DNA of 64,000 nucleotides from Ruminococcus sp. AM36-2AA (GTDB lineage Bacteria > Bacillota > Clostridia > Lachnospirales > Lachnospiraceae). Below are positions 7,423-16,283 of the stretch, in pieces. The number at the start of each line of letters is the position of its first letter. Position 1 is the stretch's first letter. The notes under the pieces were generated by a model that saw only the letters and a program-made list of their open reading frames with translations, searched no databases and had not been told where the DNA came from. The position numbers were made by a program, and so were the translations under genes. The stretch lies in assembly GCF_003461955.1 (NCBI RefSeq), contig NZ_QTYB01000004.1, positions 62,001 to 126,000 of the forward strand. The letters are read 5' to 3'.

Positions 7423-8778
7423 TTATCCCCGGGCCTGATCTTTTCCAGGAAAAACAATCTCCATTCTGGTTCCCTCACCCTGCTCACTTTCCACATGGAT
7501 CTGTGCATGATGAAGGGTTGCTCCATGTTTTACAATGGAAAGGCCAAGCCCTGTTCCGCCAGTCTGCCTGGAATGGCTTTTGTCCACCCTGTAAAAACGC
7601 TCAAAGATCCTGCCCTGTTCACTTTTCGGAATGCCGATTCCATCGTCTACCACACAGTAAAACGGATTTCCCTTACGGTTTCCGACCATGATACGCACAT
7701 GACCATTCTGTTCTGTATAGCGCACCGCATTATCCGCAATGTTAAAAAACATCTCATACAGCACATGACGGACACCCTGGATCTTCTCGGAACTTCCTGT
7801 AAGCTCCAGGGATATATTTTTCTTTTCCGCTGGATGACGGAGATTGTTCTGTACATCTTCCGCAAGCTCATAAAGGTCCACTTCCTCAAAAGGAACTTCA
7901 CTGTTGCTTTCATCCAGTCTGGACAGCTGTATGATATCTGCTACCAGATTGGAAAGACGTACCGCCTCATGATAAATCCTTCCGGAAAATTCCTGGACAT
8001 GATCTGCCGGAACCATTCCGTTCATCATCAGCTCCGCATATCCGGAAATGGACATCAGCGGTGTTTTCAGCTCATGGGATACATTGGCCGAAAATTCTTT
8101 CCGGATTTCTTCGGCCTCTTTCAGCTCTTTTACCTGCTGCCGGATCTGACGGTTCTGCTCATCCACCCGCACAAGAAGGGGGCGTAATTCTTCGTAGCAC
8201 ACATTGTTCAGCGGATGCTCCAGGTCCAGATCATTGATCGGTTTGATCAGCTCCCTGGTCTGCCTCTCGACAAACGCAAACTCCAGGATCAGGACCAGTA
8301 CCATCAGGATTCCAAGAACCGCAAGGCTTGAAATCCAGGTAGAATATACAGAATCTACCGTCTTTCCTACCCTTAAGACATTCCCGTTATCCAGCCGCAC
8401 CGCATAATAAAAAGTCTTTTTGGCAAATGTCTCGGAATAACGGATACTTTCACTTTTTCCGTCTTTTTCCGCTTCCATAAACTCCGGACGGTTGCTGTGA
8501 TTTTCCAGTTTTTCCGGGGATGTCTGGGAATCAAAAAGTACGGTTCCGTCTTTTTGGATCAGTGTTACACGGCTGGAGGATACTGCCCGCAGTCTTTTTG
8601 AGAGAAACGTATCTCCATATTCTTCCATGCCAAGGCAGATGTACCTGGCCTCCTCGCGGACCCCATTTTGCATGTAAGTGTTGAATTTACTGTAAGTGAC
8701 CACACTTGCTGCCAGAAAGGTGATCAGGACAGCAAGGACGATCATAATACTTGTATGATTCAGGATCTTTTTTTTCAT
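7423..8778 (-). CDS. phoR: PhoR-like sensor histidine kinase
   Basis: A 451-residue membrane kinase. Transmembrane segments are at about 11-28 and 148-170, flanking a 120-residue extracellular sensor region. The HisKA domain carries the phosphorylated His235 (FSANVSHELKTPL). The ATPase domain has the N box (NIADNAVRYT), G1 (DDGIGI) and G2 (GGTGLGLSIVK). It overlaps the response-regulator gene by 4 bp. The next transcript upstream encodes a Na/phosphate cotransporter, which supports phosphate sensing; a PhoR label is otherwise by similarity. The genuine pst transporter is not in the window. Confidence 0.82.
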   Translation of the reverse strand: MKKKILNHTSIMIVLAVLITFLAASVVTYSKFNTYMQNGVREEARYICLGMEEYGDTFLSKRLRAVSSSRVTLIQKDGTVLFDSQTSPEKLENHSNRPEFMEAEKDGKSESIRYSETFAKKTFYYAVRLDNGNVLRVGKTVDSVYSTWISSLAVLGILMVLVLILEFAFVERQTRELIKPINDLDLEHPLNNVCYEELRPLLVRVDEQNRQIRQQVKELKEAEEIRKEFSANVSHELKTPLMSISGYAELMMNGMVPADHVQEFSGRIYHEAVRLSNLVADIIQLSRLDESNSEVPFEEVDLYELAEDVQNNLRHPAEKKNISLELTGSSEKIQGVRHVLYEMFFNIADNAVRYTEQNGHVRIMVGNRKGNPFYCVVDDGIGIPKSEQGRIFERFYRVDKSHSRQTGGTGLGLSIVKHGATLHHAQIHVESEQGEGTRMEIVFPGKDQARG

Positions 8779-9449
8779 AAGTGATCTCCGATCCGGTATC
8801 CGACTCCGCGCACAGTCTCGATCAGATTTCCTGCCTCACCCAGTTTCTGCCGGAGGGTTCGCACATGTACATCCACCGTTCTTGTCTCACCGTCAAAATC
8901 ATATCCCCAGACATGACACAAGATCTGATTTCTGGACATAACCAGGCCTTTATTCTCAAGAAGATACTCCAGCAGTTCAAATTCCTTTCTGGTAAGCTCT
9001 TTCAATTCGCCCTGATAGCTGACTTCATGACGGGCTACATTAACCCGGAGGTCTTTGCAGTGCAGTTCCCGCTCCTCGTTCTGTCTTGCGCAGCGCCTGA
9101 GAACTGCTTTTACCCTGGCTACAAATTCCATCATTCCAAAAGGCTTCGTGATATAATCATCCGCACCGCCCTCCAGACCTTTCACCTTATCAAATTCCGC
9201 TTCTTTGGCAGTGACCATGATCACCGGGATATCCCTGGTCCTGGTATCGCTTTTCAGCCGTTTCAGAATATTATATCCATCTTCTCCCGGGAGCATAATG
9301 TCCAGAAGGATCAGTTCCGGCAGGCTTTTTTTCATCGCTGCGTCAAACTCCACTCCTGTCTCAAACCCCTCCGCCTCGAATCCGGTTGTCTCCAGGGTAT
9401 AGACAAGAAGCTCCCGGATGTTTCGTTCATCTTCCACACAGTAGATCAT
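8775..9449 (-). CDS. phoB: PhoB-like response regulator (OmpR family)
   Basis: 224 residues. The receiver domain has the acidic pair (ED near 6-7), phosphoacceptor Asp50 (LILLDIMLPG), Thr in MVTAKEA and Lys in DYITKPFG. The C-terminal winged helix is complete (ELTRKEFELLEYLLENKG, TVDVHVRTLRQKLG, ETVRGVGYRIG). It should be phosphorylated by the kinase encoded next, with which it shares a 4-bp overlap. Regulation of the neighbouring phosphate transporter gene is likely but not shown by a visible Pho box. Confidence 0.85.
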   Translation of the reverse strand: MIYCVEDERNIRELLVYTLETTGFEAEGFETGVEFDAAMKKSLPELILLDIMLPGEDGYNILKRLKSDTRTRDIPVIMVTAKEAEFDKVKGLEGGADDYITKPFGMMEFVARVKAVLRRCARQNEERELHCKDLRVNVARHEVSYQGELKELTRKEFELLEYLLENKGLVMSRNQILCHVWGYDFDGETRTVDVHVRTLRQKLGEAGNLIETVRGVGYRIGDHL

Positions 9450-9475
9450 TCCACATCCCTCTCCGTTCGTTACAC

Positions 9476-9496
9476 CGGCTGTTTTTTTGTCAGCCG
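9476..9496. terminator. Hairpin between the phosphate transporter and phoB genes
   Basis: CGGCTG (9476-9481) pairs with CAGCCG (9491-9496), followed on the plus strand by TATTTTTATTTTTT. It lies upstream of phoB. The T-run faces the plus strand, where no gene ends, so its role is unclear. Confidence 0.3.
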
Positions 9497-9627
9497 TATT
9501 TTTATTTTTTCTGTTTTCAGTATAACTATTTTCTTTTTACTGCACAAGCCCTGGTTCTCCACACTTTTGCGGATAGCCAGGGCATATGAAAGCCGACATT
9601 TCTATCAGCCTTTTATGATTCTGTTTT

Positions 9628-11448
9628 TTATGCACCAGCGGTTACTGTTTTATCCTTTGCTATTTCTTCGGATAATGTTGGAAGCTGATACTGTCTGCGG
9701 ATCAGCTCCAGTTCCCGGTAGAATGTTTCATCCGGGCTGTGCTTGATCTGTTTCAGGTGCTGATGCGTATCAAAGGAATCTTCATGAACCTGGGTTACAC
9801 AGACGCCGATGTTGGAACAGTGGTCTGCCACCCTCTCCAGGCTGGTAGTCACATCAGAAAGGATAAATCCCATTTCAATGGTACATTCTCCTGCGCGAAG
9901 TCGCTGGATATGACGGTATTTCAGCTCCTTGCTCAGCTCATCGATCACTTCTTCCAGAGGTTCGATCTCACGGGCCAGCTGTACATCCTGATTTTCGTAA
10001 ACCTTATAGGCGATATCCACGATATCCTCCACCGCATGTTCCATGACACGAAGTTCCTCCAGAGCTTTTTCGGAGAACTTCAGTCCTTTTTCATGAAGCT
10101 CCTGGGCAGATTCCATAATATTCACGCCGTGATCGGAAATTCTCTCAAAATCACCGATACAGTGAAGCATAATGGAAATGCTGTGGCTGTCATGCACAGA
10201 AAGATCTTTCTGGTTCAGTTTTACAAGATAGGTTCCAAGCTCATCCTCGTAACGGTCCACCTTTTTTTCCGATTCTTCAACTGCCTTCTTTCCGTCTGCA
10301 CTGTAATGCTTCAGGAGATCCAGAGCTGTAAACAGAGTTCTGTGGGAATCCTCTGCCATTTTTTTTGCGGCATTTCGGCTCTGCTCAACTGCAAATGAAG
10401 GCTTTTCCAGAAAACGGCTCTCCAGGATCATGAAATCCGGATCTGCTGCCACAGCTGTCTCGGTTTCTTCTTTTTTGTCCCGGATGGTAAGACAGGCAAG
10501 TTTCTCCAGCCATTTTCCAAAAGGAAGCAGAACCAGTGTTGCTGTAACATTAAAGGCACTGTGCAGGATCGCGATTCCCGCCGGTGTTGCAGCCTGTGGC
10601 ATAAATGAAAAATGCACTGCCGCATTTACCGTATAGAATACTGCCATAAAAAGCACAGTTCCGATCAGGTTAAAATACAGATGGATCATTGCCGCACGTT
10701 TGGCATTTACATTCGCACCAATGGCAGAAAGAATAGCTGTGATACAGGTTCCGATATTCTGTCCCATGATGATCGGAAGCGCTGCACTGAACGGTACCAT
10801 TCCGGTAAGGCAAAGTGCCTGCAGGATACCGACAGATGCGGAAGATGACTGAATGATCGCAGTAAGCACCGCACCGGCCACAACTCCCAGCAGAGGATTT
10901 GAAAATTTCACAAGCATTCCGGTAAATTCCGGTACATCTGCCAGCGGTTCAACAGCTCCGCTCATGGCACTCATTCCATACATCAGAATTGCAAATCCCA
11001 CAAAAATGGTTCCCACATCTTTTTTCTTCTGGCTCTTTGTAAACATGATCAGAATTACGCCAACCAGAGCAAGAATCGGTGAAAATGATGTCGGTTTAAA
11101 AAGCCGGATAATAAAGTTATCACTCTGGATTCCGGTAAGACTTAAGATCCAGGATGTTACTGTGGTACCGATATTTGCACCCATGATAATTCCCACTACC
11201 TGGGAAAGTTTCATGATTCCCGAGTTTACAAAACCTACAACCATAACCGTGGTTGCTGATGAAGACTGGATCACAGCGGTTACACCCATTCCTAGAAGAA
11301 CCGCTCTGATCGGGCTCGATGTAAGGGTTTCCAGAATACGTTCCAGTTTTCCACCTGCGACTTTCGCAAGTCCGTCTCCCATTAAGTTCATTCCATAAAG
11401 GAAAATAGCAAGGCCGCCAAGCAATGCCAGTACGCTGAAAAAGTCCAT
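9628..11448 (-). CDS. Na+/phosphate cotransporter with C-terminal PhoU domain (NptA/YjbB family)
   Basis: About 606 residues from the ATG at 11448, which has GAAGGAG well placed; an upstream GTG at 11463 overlaps that site. The N-terminal half is the inverted-repeat Na/Pi transport domain, with the paired signatures QSSSATTVMVVGFVNSGIM and QSSSASVGILQALCLTGMVP. The C-terminal 220 residues are helical PhoU-like repeats (MLHCIGDFERISDHGVNIME; LERVADHCSNIGVCV). PhoU-type tails usually tune phosphate flux or signalling. The adjacent PhoR/PhoB pair fits phosphate control. Confidence 0.88.
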   Translation of the reverse strand: MDFFSVLALLGGLAIFLYGMNLMGDGLAKVAGGKLERILETLTSSPIRAVLLGMGVTAVIQSSSATTVMVVGFVNSGIMKLSQVVGIIMGANIGTTVTSWILSLTGIQSDNFIIRLFKPTSFSPILALVGVILIMFTKSQKKKDVGTIFVGFAILMYGMSAMSGAVEPLADVPEFTGMLVKFSNPLLGVVAGAVLTAIIQSSSASVGILQALCLTGMVPFSAALPIIMGQNIGTCITAILSAIGANVNAKRAAMIHLYFNLIGTVLFMAVFYTVNAAVHFSFMPQAATPAGIAILHSAFNVTATLVLLPFGKWLEKLACLTIRDKKEETETAVAADPDFMILESRFLEKPSFAVEQSRNAAKKMAEDSHRTLFTALDLLKHYSADGKKAVEESEKKVDRYEDELGTYLVKLNQKDLSVHDSHSISIMLHCIGDFERISDHGVNIMESAQELHEKGLKFSEKALEELRVMEHAVEDIVDIAYKVYENQDVQLAREIEPLEEVIDELSKELKYRHIQRLRAGECTIEMGFILSDVTTSLERVADHCSNIGVCVTQVHEDSFDTHQHLKQIKHSPDETFYRELELIRRQYQLPTLSEEIAKDKTVTAGA

Positions 11449-11569
11449 AATACTCTCCTTCACTTTCTCTTTTAGATATGTTTGATTTCCTTTTTTCTCA
11501 TTTCAACGTTTTTCATGATAGCGGCCCTTTGTAAAGTTTTCCCCACCGGAATGTAAAATCTATGTAAAA

Positions 11570-11600
11570 AAATAAGACAAAAGACCTGATTGCAGGTCTT
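11570..11600 (-). terminator. Rho-independent terminator of the carD-greA region
   Basis: On the minus strand AAGACCTG-CAAT-CAGGTCTT (11600-11581) is followed by TTGTCTTATTTTTTT. It lies about 100 bp after the greA stop. Confidence 0.8.
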
Positions 11601-11700
11601 CTGCCTTAGATTCTTTTTCGTGATAATTCTCCGGTAATCCGGATTTTCAGAGAAGTGTCCTATATATCGGACACCGGTTTTCTGTAATTGAAAGCTTCAA

Positions 11701-12201
11701 TCAGAATCCGCGGATCTCCTCATCCTCGGAACCTGTTTTATCGATAGACTTGATCACAAGGTAATAACTGTAATCATCATTGACCTTCACTTCGACCCGG
11801 TCACCGACGCGATGTCCCCGAAGTGCTTTTCCAATAGGGGATTCAATGCTGACACGGTTCTCCATGGAATTTCCACGGATGGAAGTGACTAGCTTGTACT
11901 TTTCCACTTCATTGTCTTCTTCAAAAAGCACTTCTACGATATCATCCATCCCCACTTCATCATCTCTGGAATCATCGGATACAATGGATGCCGTCTTCAG
12001 CATTCTCTCCAGATAACGGATACGGCTCTCGTTCTGGTTCTTATGTTTCTTGGCTGCATAGTACTCAAAGTTCTCACTTAAATCTCCCTGGGCACGTGCT
12101 TCCTTAACTGCCTCAATGGCTTCCTTACGGACTACCAGTTTACGGTGTTCGATCTCCTGCTCTATTTTTTCAACATCCTTGCGGGTAAGCTGTTCTCTCA
12201 T
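11701..12201 (-). CDS. greA: Transcription elongation factor GreA
   Basis: Rescues backtracked RNA polymerase by stimulating transcript cleavage. At 166 residues it is slightly longer than typical. The N-terminal coiled coil carries the acidic tip (ARAQGDLSENFEYYAAKKHK, the D-SENxEY signature). The C-terminal FKBP-like domain has SPIGKALRGHRVGDRVEV. It follows carD with a 136-bp gap that shows no clear terminator, so co-transcription of two RNA polymerase factors is possible. Confidence 0.93.
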   Translation of the reverse strand: MREQLTRKDVEKIEQEIEHRKLVVRKEAIEAVKEARAQGDLSENFEYYAAKKHKNQNESRIRYLERMLKTASIVSDDSRDDEVGMDDIVEVLFEEDNEVEKYKLVTSIRGNSMENRVSIESPIGKALRGHRVGDRVEVKVNDDYSYYLVIKSIDKTGSEDEEIRGF

Positions 12202-12337
12202 TCTTCTGGCATCTCCTTTTCTTTACAGCATTCAGGCTGATCCTGCATCTGTTCTACACTTCCTGCAGTCCTGTGTCACGGATACAGAATTTCCCGAAAG
12301 GTTACCGGAAATACCATAGCAGATACGCCTCACTTTG

Positions 12338-12868
12338 TCAAACAGCGCAGGCCTGTTCTTCTTCTCTGTGCTGATGCACCCGCTGTTCAATATAACCTGC
12401 CATATGTTCCTTGGGAATATCCAGTAGCATGGAAAATTCAGAATAGAGATGATCCTCTGCCAGTTTCAGATACCGTTCATCTGTAGCGGTTGTTTTTTTG
12501 CCATGAGATAATCTGGCCTGTTTGCGAATATAGATTGTCTTGATGATCCGGAGAAGATCTCTGCATTCGCAGGTGCGGATACATTTTTTGTAGCTGTCTT
12601 CCCTGAATTTTTCGTTCTCAATACTCAGTGTCTCTATGGAAGGAATTTCGTCGATCAGTTTCTCAGCTTCTTCTTTTGTAATGATTCCACGAAGCACCTG
12701 TTTCCCGCCTTCCACCGGTGTAAAAATCTTTCCTTCCGTCTCCCCTCCCGGCCTTAATATATAATAAAGTCTCTCCGAGGAGGAACCGTCCATCTTCATT
12801 GTAGTAACTCCCGTCACCTGGCAGATTCCGGTACGGCCATACACAACATATTCGCCTGTTTCAAACAT
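12338..12868 (-). CDS. CarD-family RNA polymerase-interacting regulator
   Basis: Start chosen at 12868 (MFETGEYVVYG), with AAAGGATG upstream, giving 176 residues; an earlier in-frame ATG at 12886 overlaps the ribosome site. The N-terminal CarD/TRCF Tudor-like domain (GEYVVYGRTGICQVTGV, IFTPVEGGKQVLRGIITKEEA) binds the RNA polymerase beta lobe. The helical C-terminal half (RYLKLAEDHLYSEFSMLLDI) is typical of the family, which stabilises open complexes at promoters. The gene has its own promoter and a hairpin in its leader. Confidence 0.88.
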   Translation of the reverse strand: MFETGEYVVYGRTGICQVTGVTTMKMDGSSSERLYYILRPGGETEGKIFTPVEGGKQVLRGIITKEEAEKLIDEIPSIETLSIENEKFREDSYKKCIRTCECRDLLRIIKTIYIRKQARLSHGKKTTATDERYLKLAEDHLYSEFSMLLDIPKEHMAGYIEQRVHQHREEEQACAV

Positions 12869-12967
12869 TTTTCCACATCCTTTCATTTTTTGCTTTTTCT
12901 TCTGTTATCGTGGCGTCTTATTGTGCTCTGTGAGCATTTCAATGTCCTTGAATTGCTCTAATGAAAA

Positions 12968-13052
12968 CTCCCTGCCAGGGTATATATCCGGACAGGGAGC
13001 TTCTCACTGAGGATTCTATCCTTATTTTACTACTTTTCCCATTTATTTGCAA
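12968..13052 (-). promoter_or_regulatory. carD promoter followed by a terminator-like leader hairpin
   Basis: TTGCAA (13052-13047), a 17-bp spacer and TAAAAT (13029-13024) predict a start near 13017. Within 20 bases the leader folds CTCCCTG/CAGGGAG (12999-12968), followed by TTTTCATT. The hairpin lies about 100 nt before the carD start, so it may attenuate transcription. Confidence 0.5.
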
Positions 13053-13160
13053 AAGAATTCAAAAAGTTTTTTTATTTTTGTGAAATATGCTCATAATAGA
13101 GAGTTTATACTTTTTGTGCAGTTTTTACAGCCTGTAGCCGGTATTTTTCCGAAAATAAAA

Positions 13161-13194
13161 GACTGTACACCTTTTTATTTCCCGGTGTACAGTC
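13161..13194 (-). terminator. Terminator of the ABC-F / ribosomal GTPase operon
   Basis: GACTGTACACC (13161-13171) pairs perfectly with GGTGTACAGTC (13184-13194). On the minus strand the stem is followed by TTTTATTTT. It sits 19 bp after the GTPase-nuclease stop codon. Confidence 0.88.
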
Positions 13195-13212
13195 CGTTCT
13201 TTCTGGTATCTG

Positions 13213-16200
13213 TTATAATTCTTCTTTTTTCTTTCTTCCCAGACGGATATCTTCCATATGAGACTTTAATTCCGGGGTCATGCTGTCAAAGAGATATGTT
13301 TTGCTACTGTCTCGGCGTTCCTGCCATTCTTCCCTCATCTGCTGCTTTGCGGAGGCAATCTCCTCTTTAAAACCGCGGGCTGAGATTCTGGCAGCTCCCT
13401 GGCCCATGATGATGATCTGTTCCAGGCCATCGGATGTGGCAACTGTCACATTATGTTTCCGTCCGATTTTATGGACAGTACGCTCAATATACTGGTCTGC
13501 GGTCTCTGCTTCTCTGGTATAAACCACATGGATGTTATGGTACTGGAAGGTTTCCTCCGGATGGCCTTCCACACGGTAAGCGTCAAATACCAGGATCAGG
13601 ATACAGCCTTTGATGCCCTGATAATCACTTAATATGTCCATTAAACGGGTCTGGGCCGCATGAAAATCAGCCTGGGCAAGATCTCTTAAATCTTCCCATG
13701 CAAAAATAATGTTGCATCCATCTACCAGAAGATAGTCGTCTCTGTGGATGGCAGGATTGCTGTTTCTCCAGGCACCCTGACTGGTTTTCCCCGGAAGTTC
13801 TGAGGTCTGAGACCGTTTTCCACTGTTTCCGAAAAAACTGCTGCCGCTTTCCAGATTTCCGAAGCTTCTGCTGTTGCTGTTATATTTCTTCGATTTCACA
13901 GGGCCGAAGGTTTTCTCAAAGATTGCCTTCAGCTCTTTCTCCTCTTCGTAGCTTCCATACATCGAAGTATATTTCCCACAGGAGTTGTTTCCTGTCCCAT
14001 AACTGGTACTGTACGTATCTTTTCCCTGCCCGGAATATCCTCTTCCGGAAGCTTCCGCAGTTCCCGTACTGCTGTCACCGGAATCATCATACGCATCGTC
14101 CCAGTCCTGGATCTCTGCACCGTCCAGATGCATATATTCCTCTACCTCATACCACGGAACCACAAAACCTGCTCCGTGAGCACAGAATACAGATCCCGTA
14201 GGATTCTCAAGATCTCTCTCGGAATCATAGCCGATCTCCTGGACGATCTGCTCCTGATCCTGGCATGGTTCATAGCCTTTCAGCGTACAGGTGAGATGGC
14301 CTTTTCCTCTTGTGTAGGAAATTACCTGGCTCTGATAATCCCGCATTTTTGCAACCGGTGCACTGCCTGTGATCACAGCCAGTTCTCCCTCTGTCTCCGG
14401 TCCCTGGAAGTTTCCCTGCATCCGCTGGATATCGGTCATGGCACGGCCTACATTTTCGGCCGGAAGTTCCAGACGGAAGCTGTAGTATGGTTCCAGAAGA
14501 ATGGTTTTCGCTTTTTTGAGGCCCTGACGCACTGCACGGTAAGTTGCCTGACGGAAGTCTCCGCCTTCCGTGTGTTTCTGATGTGCCCGTCCGGTAAGAA
14601 GAGTGATCTGCATATCGGTGATCGGTGATCCTGTAAGTACACCAAGATGCTCTTTTTCTTCCAGATGGGTGAGGATCAGGCGCTGCCAGTTCCGATCCAG
14701 CTGGTCTTCACTTGCCGCTGTAAAAAACTGCAATCCGCTTCCTCTCTCCCCCGGTTCCAGAAGAAGATGCACTTCCGCATAATGACGCAATGGTTCAAAA
14801 TGTCCTACGCCTTCCACCGGTGCGGCAATGGTTTCCTTATATACAATATTTCCGGTTCCGAACTCCACAGCCACATGGAAGCGTTCCCAGATGAGATGTT
14901 TCAGAATCTCAATCTGCACCTCCCCCATCAGCATGGCATGGATTTCCCCCAACTGCTCATCCCACATAATGTGAAGCTGCGGTTCTTCCTCTTCCAGCTC
15001 TTTCAGGCTTTTCAGCATCTTGTGGGCATCGCAGCCCTCCGGAAGGATGATCTGATAATTCAGCACCGGCTCCAGAACCGGCATGACAGACTCCCGCTCA
15101 ACACCCAGGCCCTCTCCCGGATAGGTTTCGGTAAGGCCTGTTACCGCACAGACGGTTCCTGCCTCCGCTTCTTTGAGCATCTCAAACTTCGCACCGGAAT
15201 AAATGCGGATCTGATCCACTTTTTCCTCCCAGATCTCTTCTTCCGGAATTCCTTTTCTCCCTGCATTGGTAAGCGTTTCTTTTACTTTCAGGCTGCCGCC
15301 TGTGATCTTCATGTAAGTCAAGCGGTTACCCTGATCATCCCTGGCGATCTTGAAAATTTTTGCACCGAATTCAGATGGGCAAACAGGCGCTGCCATATAG
15401 GTTTCCATACCGTGAATGAATGCATCTACGCCTTCCATTTTCAGAGCTGAGCCAAAGAAACAGGGGAAAAGCTTCCGCTCCAGGATCAGCTTTACCACAG
15501 CTTTCTTTTTGATAATCCCTGTTTCAAGAAAGTTTTCCAGAAGATTTTCATCACATACGGCGATATTTTCCAGAAAATCATCGGTTCCGTTGATATAGTC
15601 GCTTTTTTTGCTGTCTGCAAAACGTCCATCATGATCCATCTGCTTTTCCACTCCGGATTCATTTTCAGGCTCACCGGAAGTTTTCCCGAAGTTATCCACC
15701 TGCTGCATGGCTTTCCCGGATTCTTCTGCACCGTGGCACTCCAGTTCTCCACCAAAATCCACACAGTTTCCACTTAATTTCTTCTTCAGCTCCTGAAGAA
15801 GCCCCTCTCTGTCTGTTCCGTCCTGATCCATTTTGTTCACAAAAAGAAATGTGGGGATCTTATACTGTTCAAGAAGTCTCCACAGTGTCTGGGTATGGCC
15901 CTGCACACCATCCGCTCCGTTGATCACCAGAATCGCATAATCCAACACCTGCAGTGTGCGCTCCATTTCCGCAGAAAAATCCACATGCCCTGGAGTATCC
16001 AGAAGCGTCACATTAAACGCTCCCATAGAAAAAACTGCCTGCTTGGAAAAAATGGTAATGCCTCGTTCCCGTTCCAGTTCATACGTATCCAGATATGCGT
16101 CTTTATGATCCACACGTCCGATCTTCCGGATCCTTCCGCATTTAAAAAGCAGGCCTTCCGATAAAGTTGTCTTTCCTGCATCTACGTGAGCCAGCACACC

Positions 16201-16248
16201 CAGGCTTATTTGTTTCTGTTCTTGTATCTTCTGAGGTTTTTCACCCAT
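13213..16248 (-). CDS. TetM-like ribosomal GTPase fused to a C-terminal YacP/Rae1-type NYN nuclease domain
   Basis: 1011 residues. Residues 15-280 form a translation-factor GTPase: G1 AHVDAGKTT (20-28), G2 RGIT (62-65), G3 DTPGH (84-88), G4 NKMD (138-141) and G5 GSALK (266-270). A low-complexity acidic insert sits at about 170-225. EF-G-like domains II-V follow to about 690. A Gly/Ser/Tyr-rich linker (715-830) contains the conserved island ELKAIFEKTFGPVK. Residues 837-985 are a NYN/PIN-type domain (LLVDGCNIIFAW with Asp843, VFDAYRVEG with Asp889, ETADQYIER, VATSDGLEQ with Asp940), matching YacP. In Bacillus, YacP is Rae1, an endonuclease acting on mRNA in the ribosomal A site. The TetM Ser-Pro-Val tip of domain IV is absent, so tetracycline resistance is unlikely. 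The ABC-F gene is 35 bp upstream. Confidence 0.88.
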   Translation of the reverse strand: MGEKPQKIQEQKQISLGVLAHVDAGKTTLSEGLLFKCGRIRKIGRVDHKDAYLDTYELERERGITIFSKQAVFSMGAFNVTLLDTPGHVDFSAEMERTLQVLDYAILVINGADGVQGHTQTLWRLLEQYKIPTFLFVNKMDQDGTDREGLLQELKKKLSGNCVDFGGELECHGAEESGKAMQQVDNFGKTSGEPENESGVEKQMDHDGRFADSKKSDYINGTDDFLENIAVCDENLLENFLETGIIKKKAVVKLILERKLFPCFFGSALKMEGVDAFIHGMETYMAAPVCPSEFGAKIFKIARDDQGNRLTYMKITGGSLKVKETLTNAGRKGIPEEEIWEEKVDQIRIYSGAKFEMLKEAEAGTVCAVTGLTETYPGEGLGVERESVMPVLEPVLNYQIILPEGCDAHKMLKSLKELEEEEPQLHIMWDEQLGEIHAMLMGEVQIEILKHLIWERFHVAVEFGTGNIVYKETIAAPVEGVGHFEPLRHYAEVHLLLEPGERGSGLQFFTAASEDQLDRNWQRLILTHLEEKEHLGVLTGSPITDMQITLLTGRAHQKHTEGGDFRQATYRAVRQGLKKAKTILLEPYYSFRLELPAENVGRAMTDIQRMQGNFQGPETEGELAVITGSAPVAKMRDYQSQVISYTRGKGHLTCTLKGYEPCQDQEQIVQEIGYDSERDLENPTGSVFCAHGAGFVVPWYEVEEYMHLDGAEIQDWDDAYDDSGDSSTGTAEASGRGYSGQGKDTYSTSYGTGNNSCGKYTSMYGSYEEEKELKAIFEKTFGPVKSKKYNSNSRSFGNLESGSSFFGNSGKRSQTSELPGKTSQGAWRNSNPAIHRDDYLLVDGCNIIFAWEDLRDLAQADFHAAQTRLMDILSDYQGIKGCILILVFDAYRVEGHPEETFQYHNIHVVYTREAETADQYIERTVHKIGRKHNVTVATSDGLEQIIIMGQGAARISARGFKEEIASAKQQMREEWQERRDSSKTYLFDSMTPELKSHMEDIRLGRKKKEEL

Positions 16249-16283
16249 GAAATACCCCTTTCTTTTCTATCGTAATTACATCA

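Noticed and set aside
13213..16248. Tetracycline-resistance gene of the tet(M) class
   Set aside because: The TetM domain IV Ser-Pro-Val tip is missing, the protein is far longer than TetM (about 640 residues), and a nuclease domain is fused; a chromosomal translation factor fits better.
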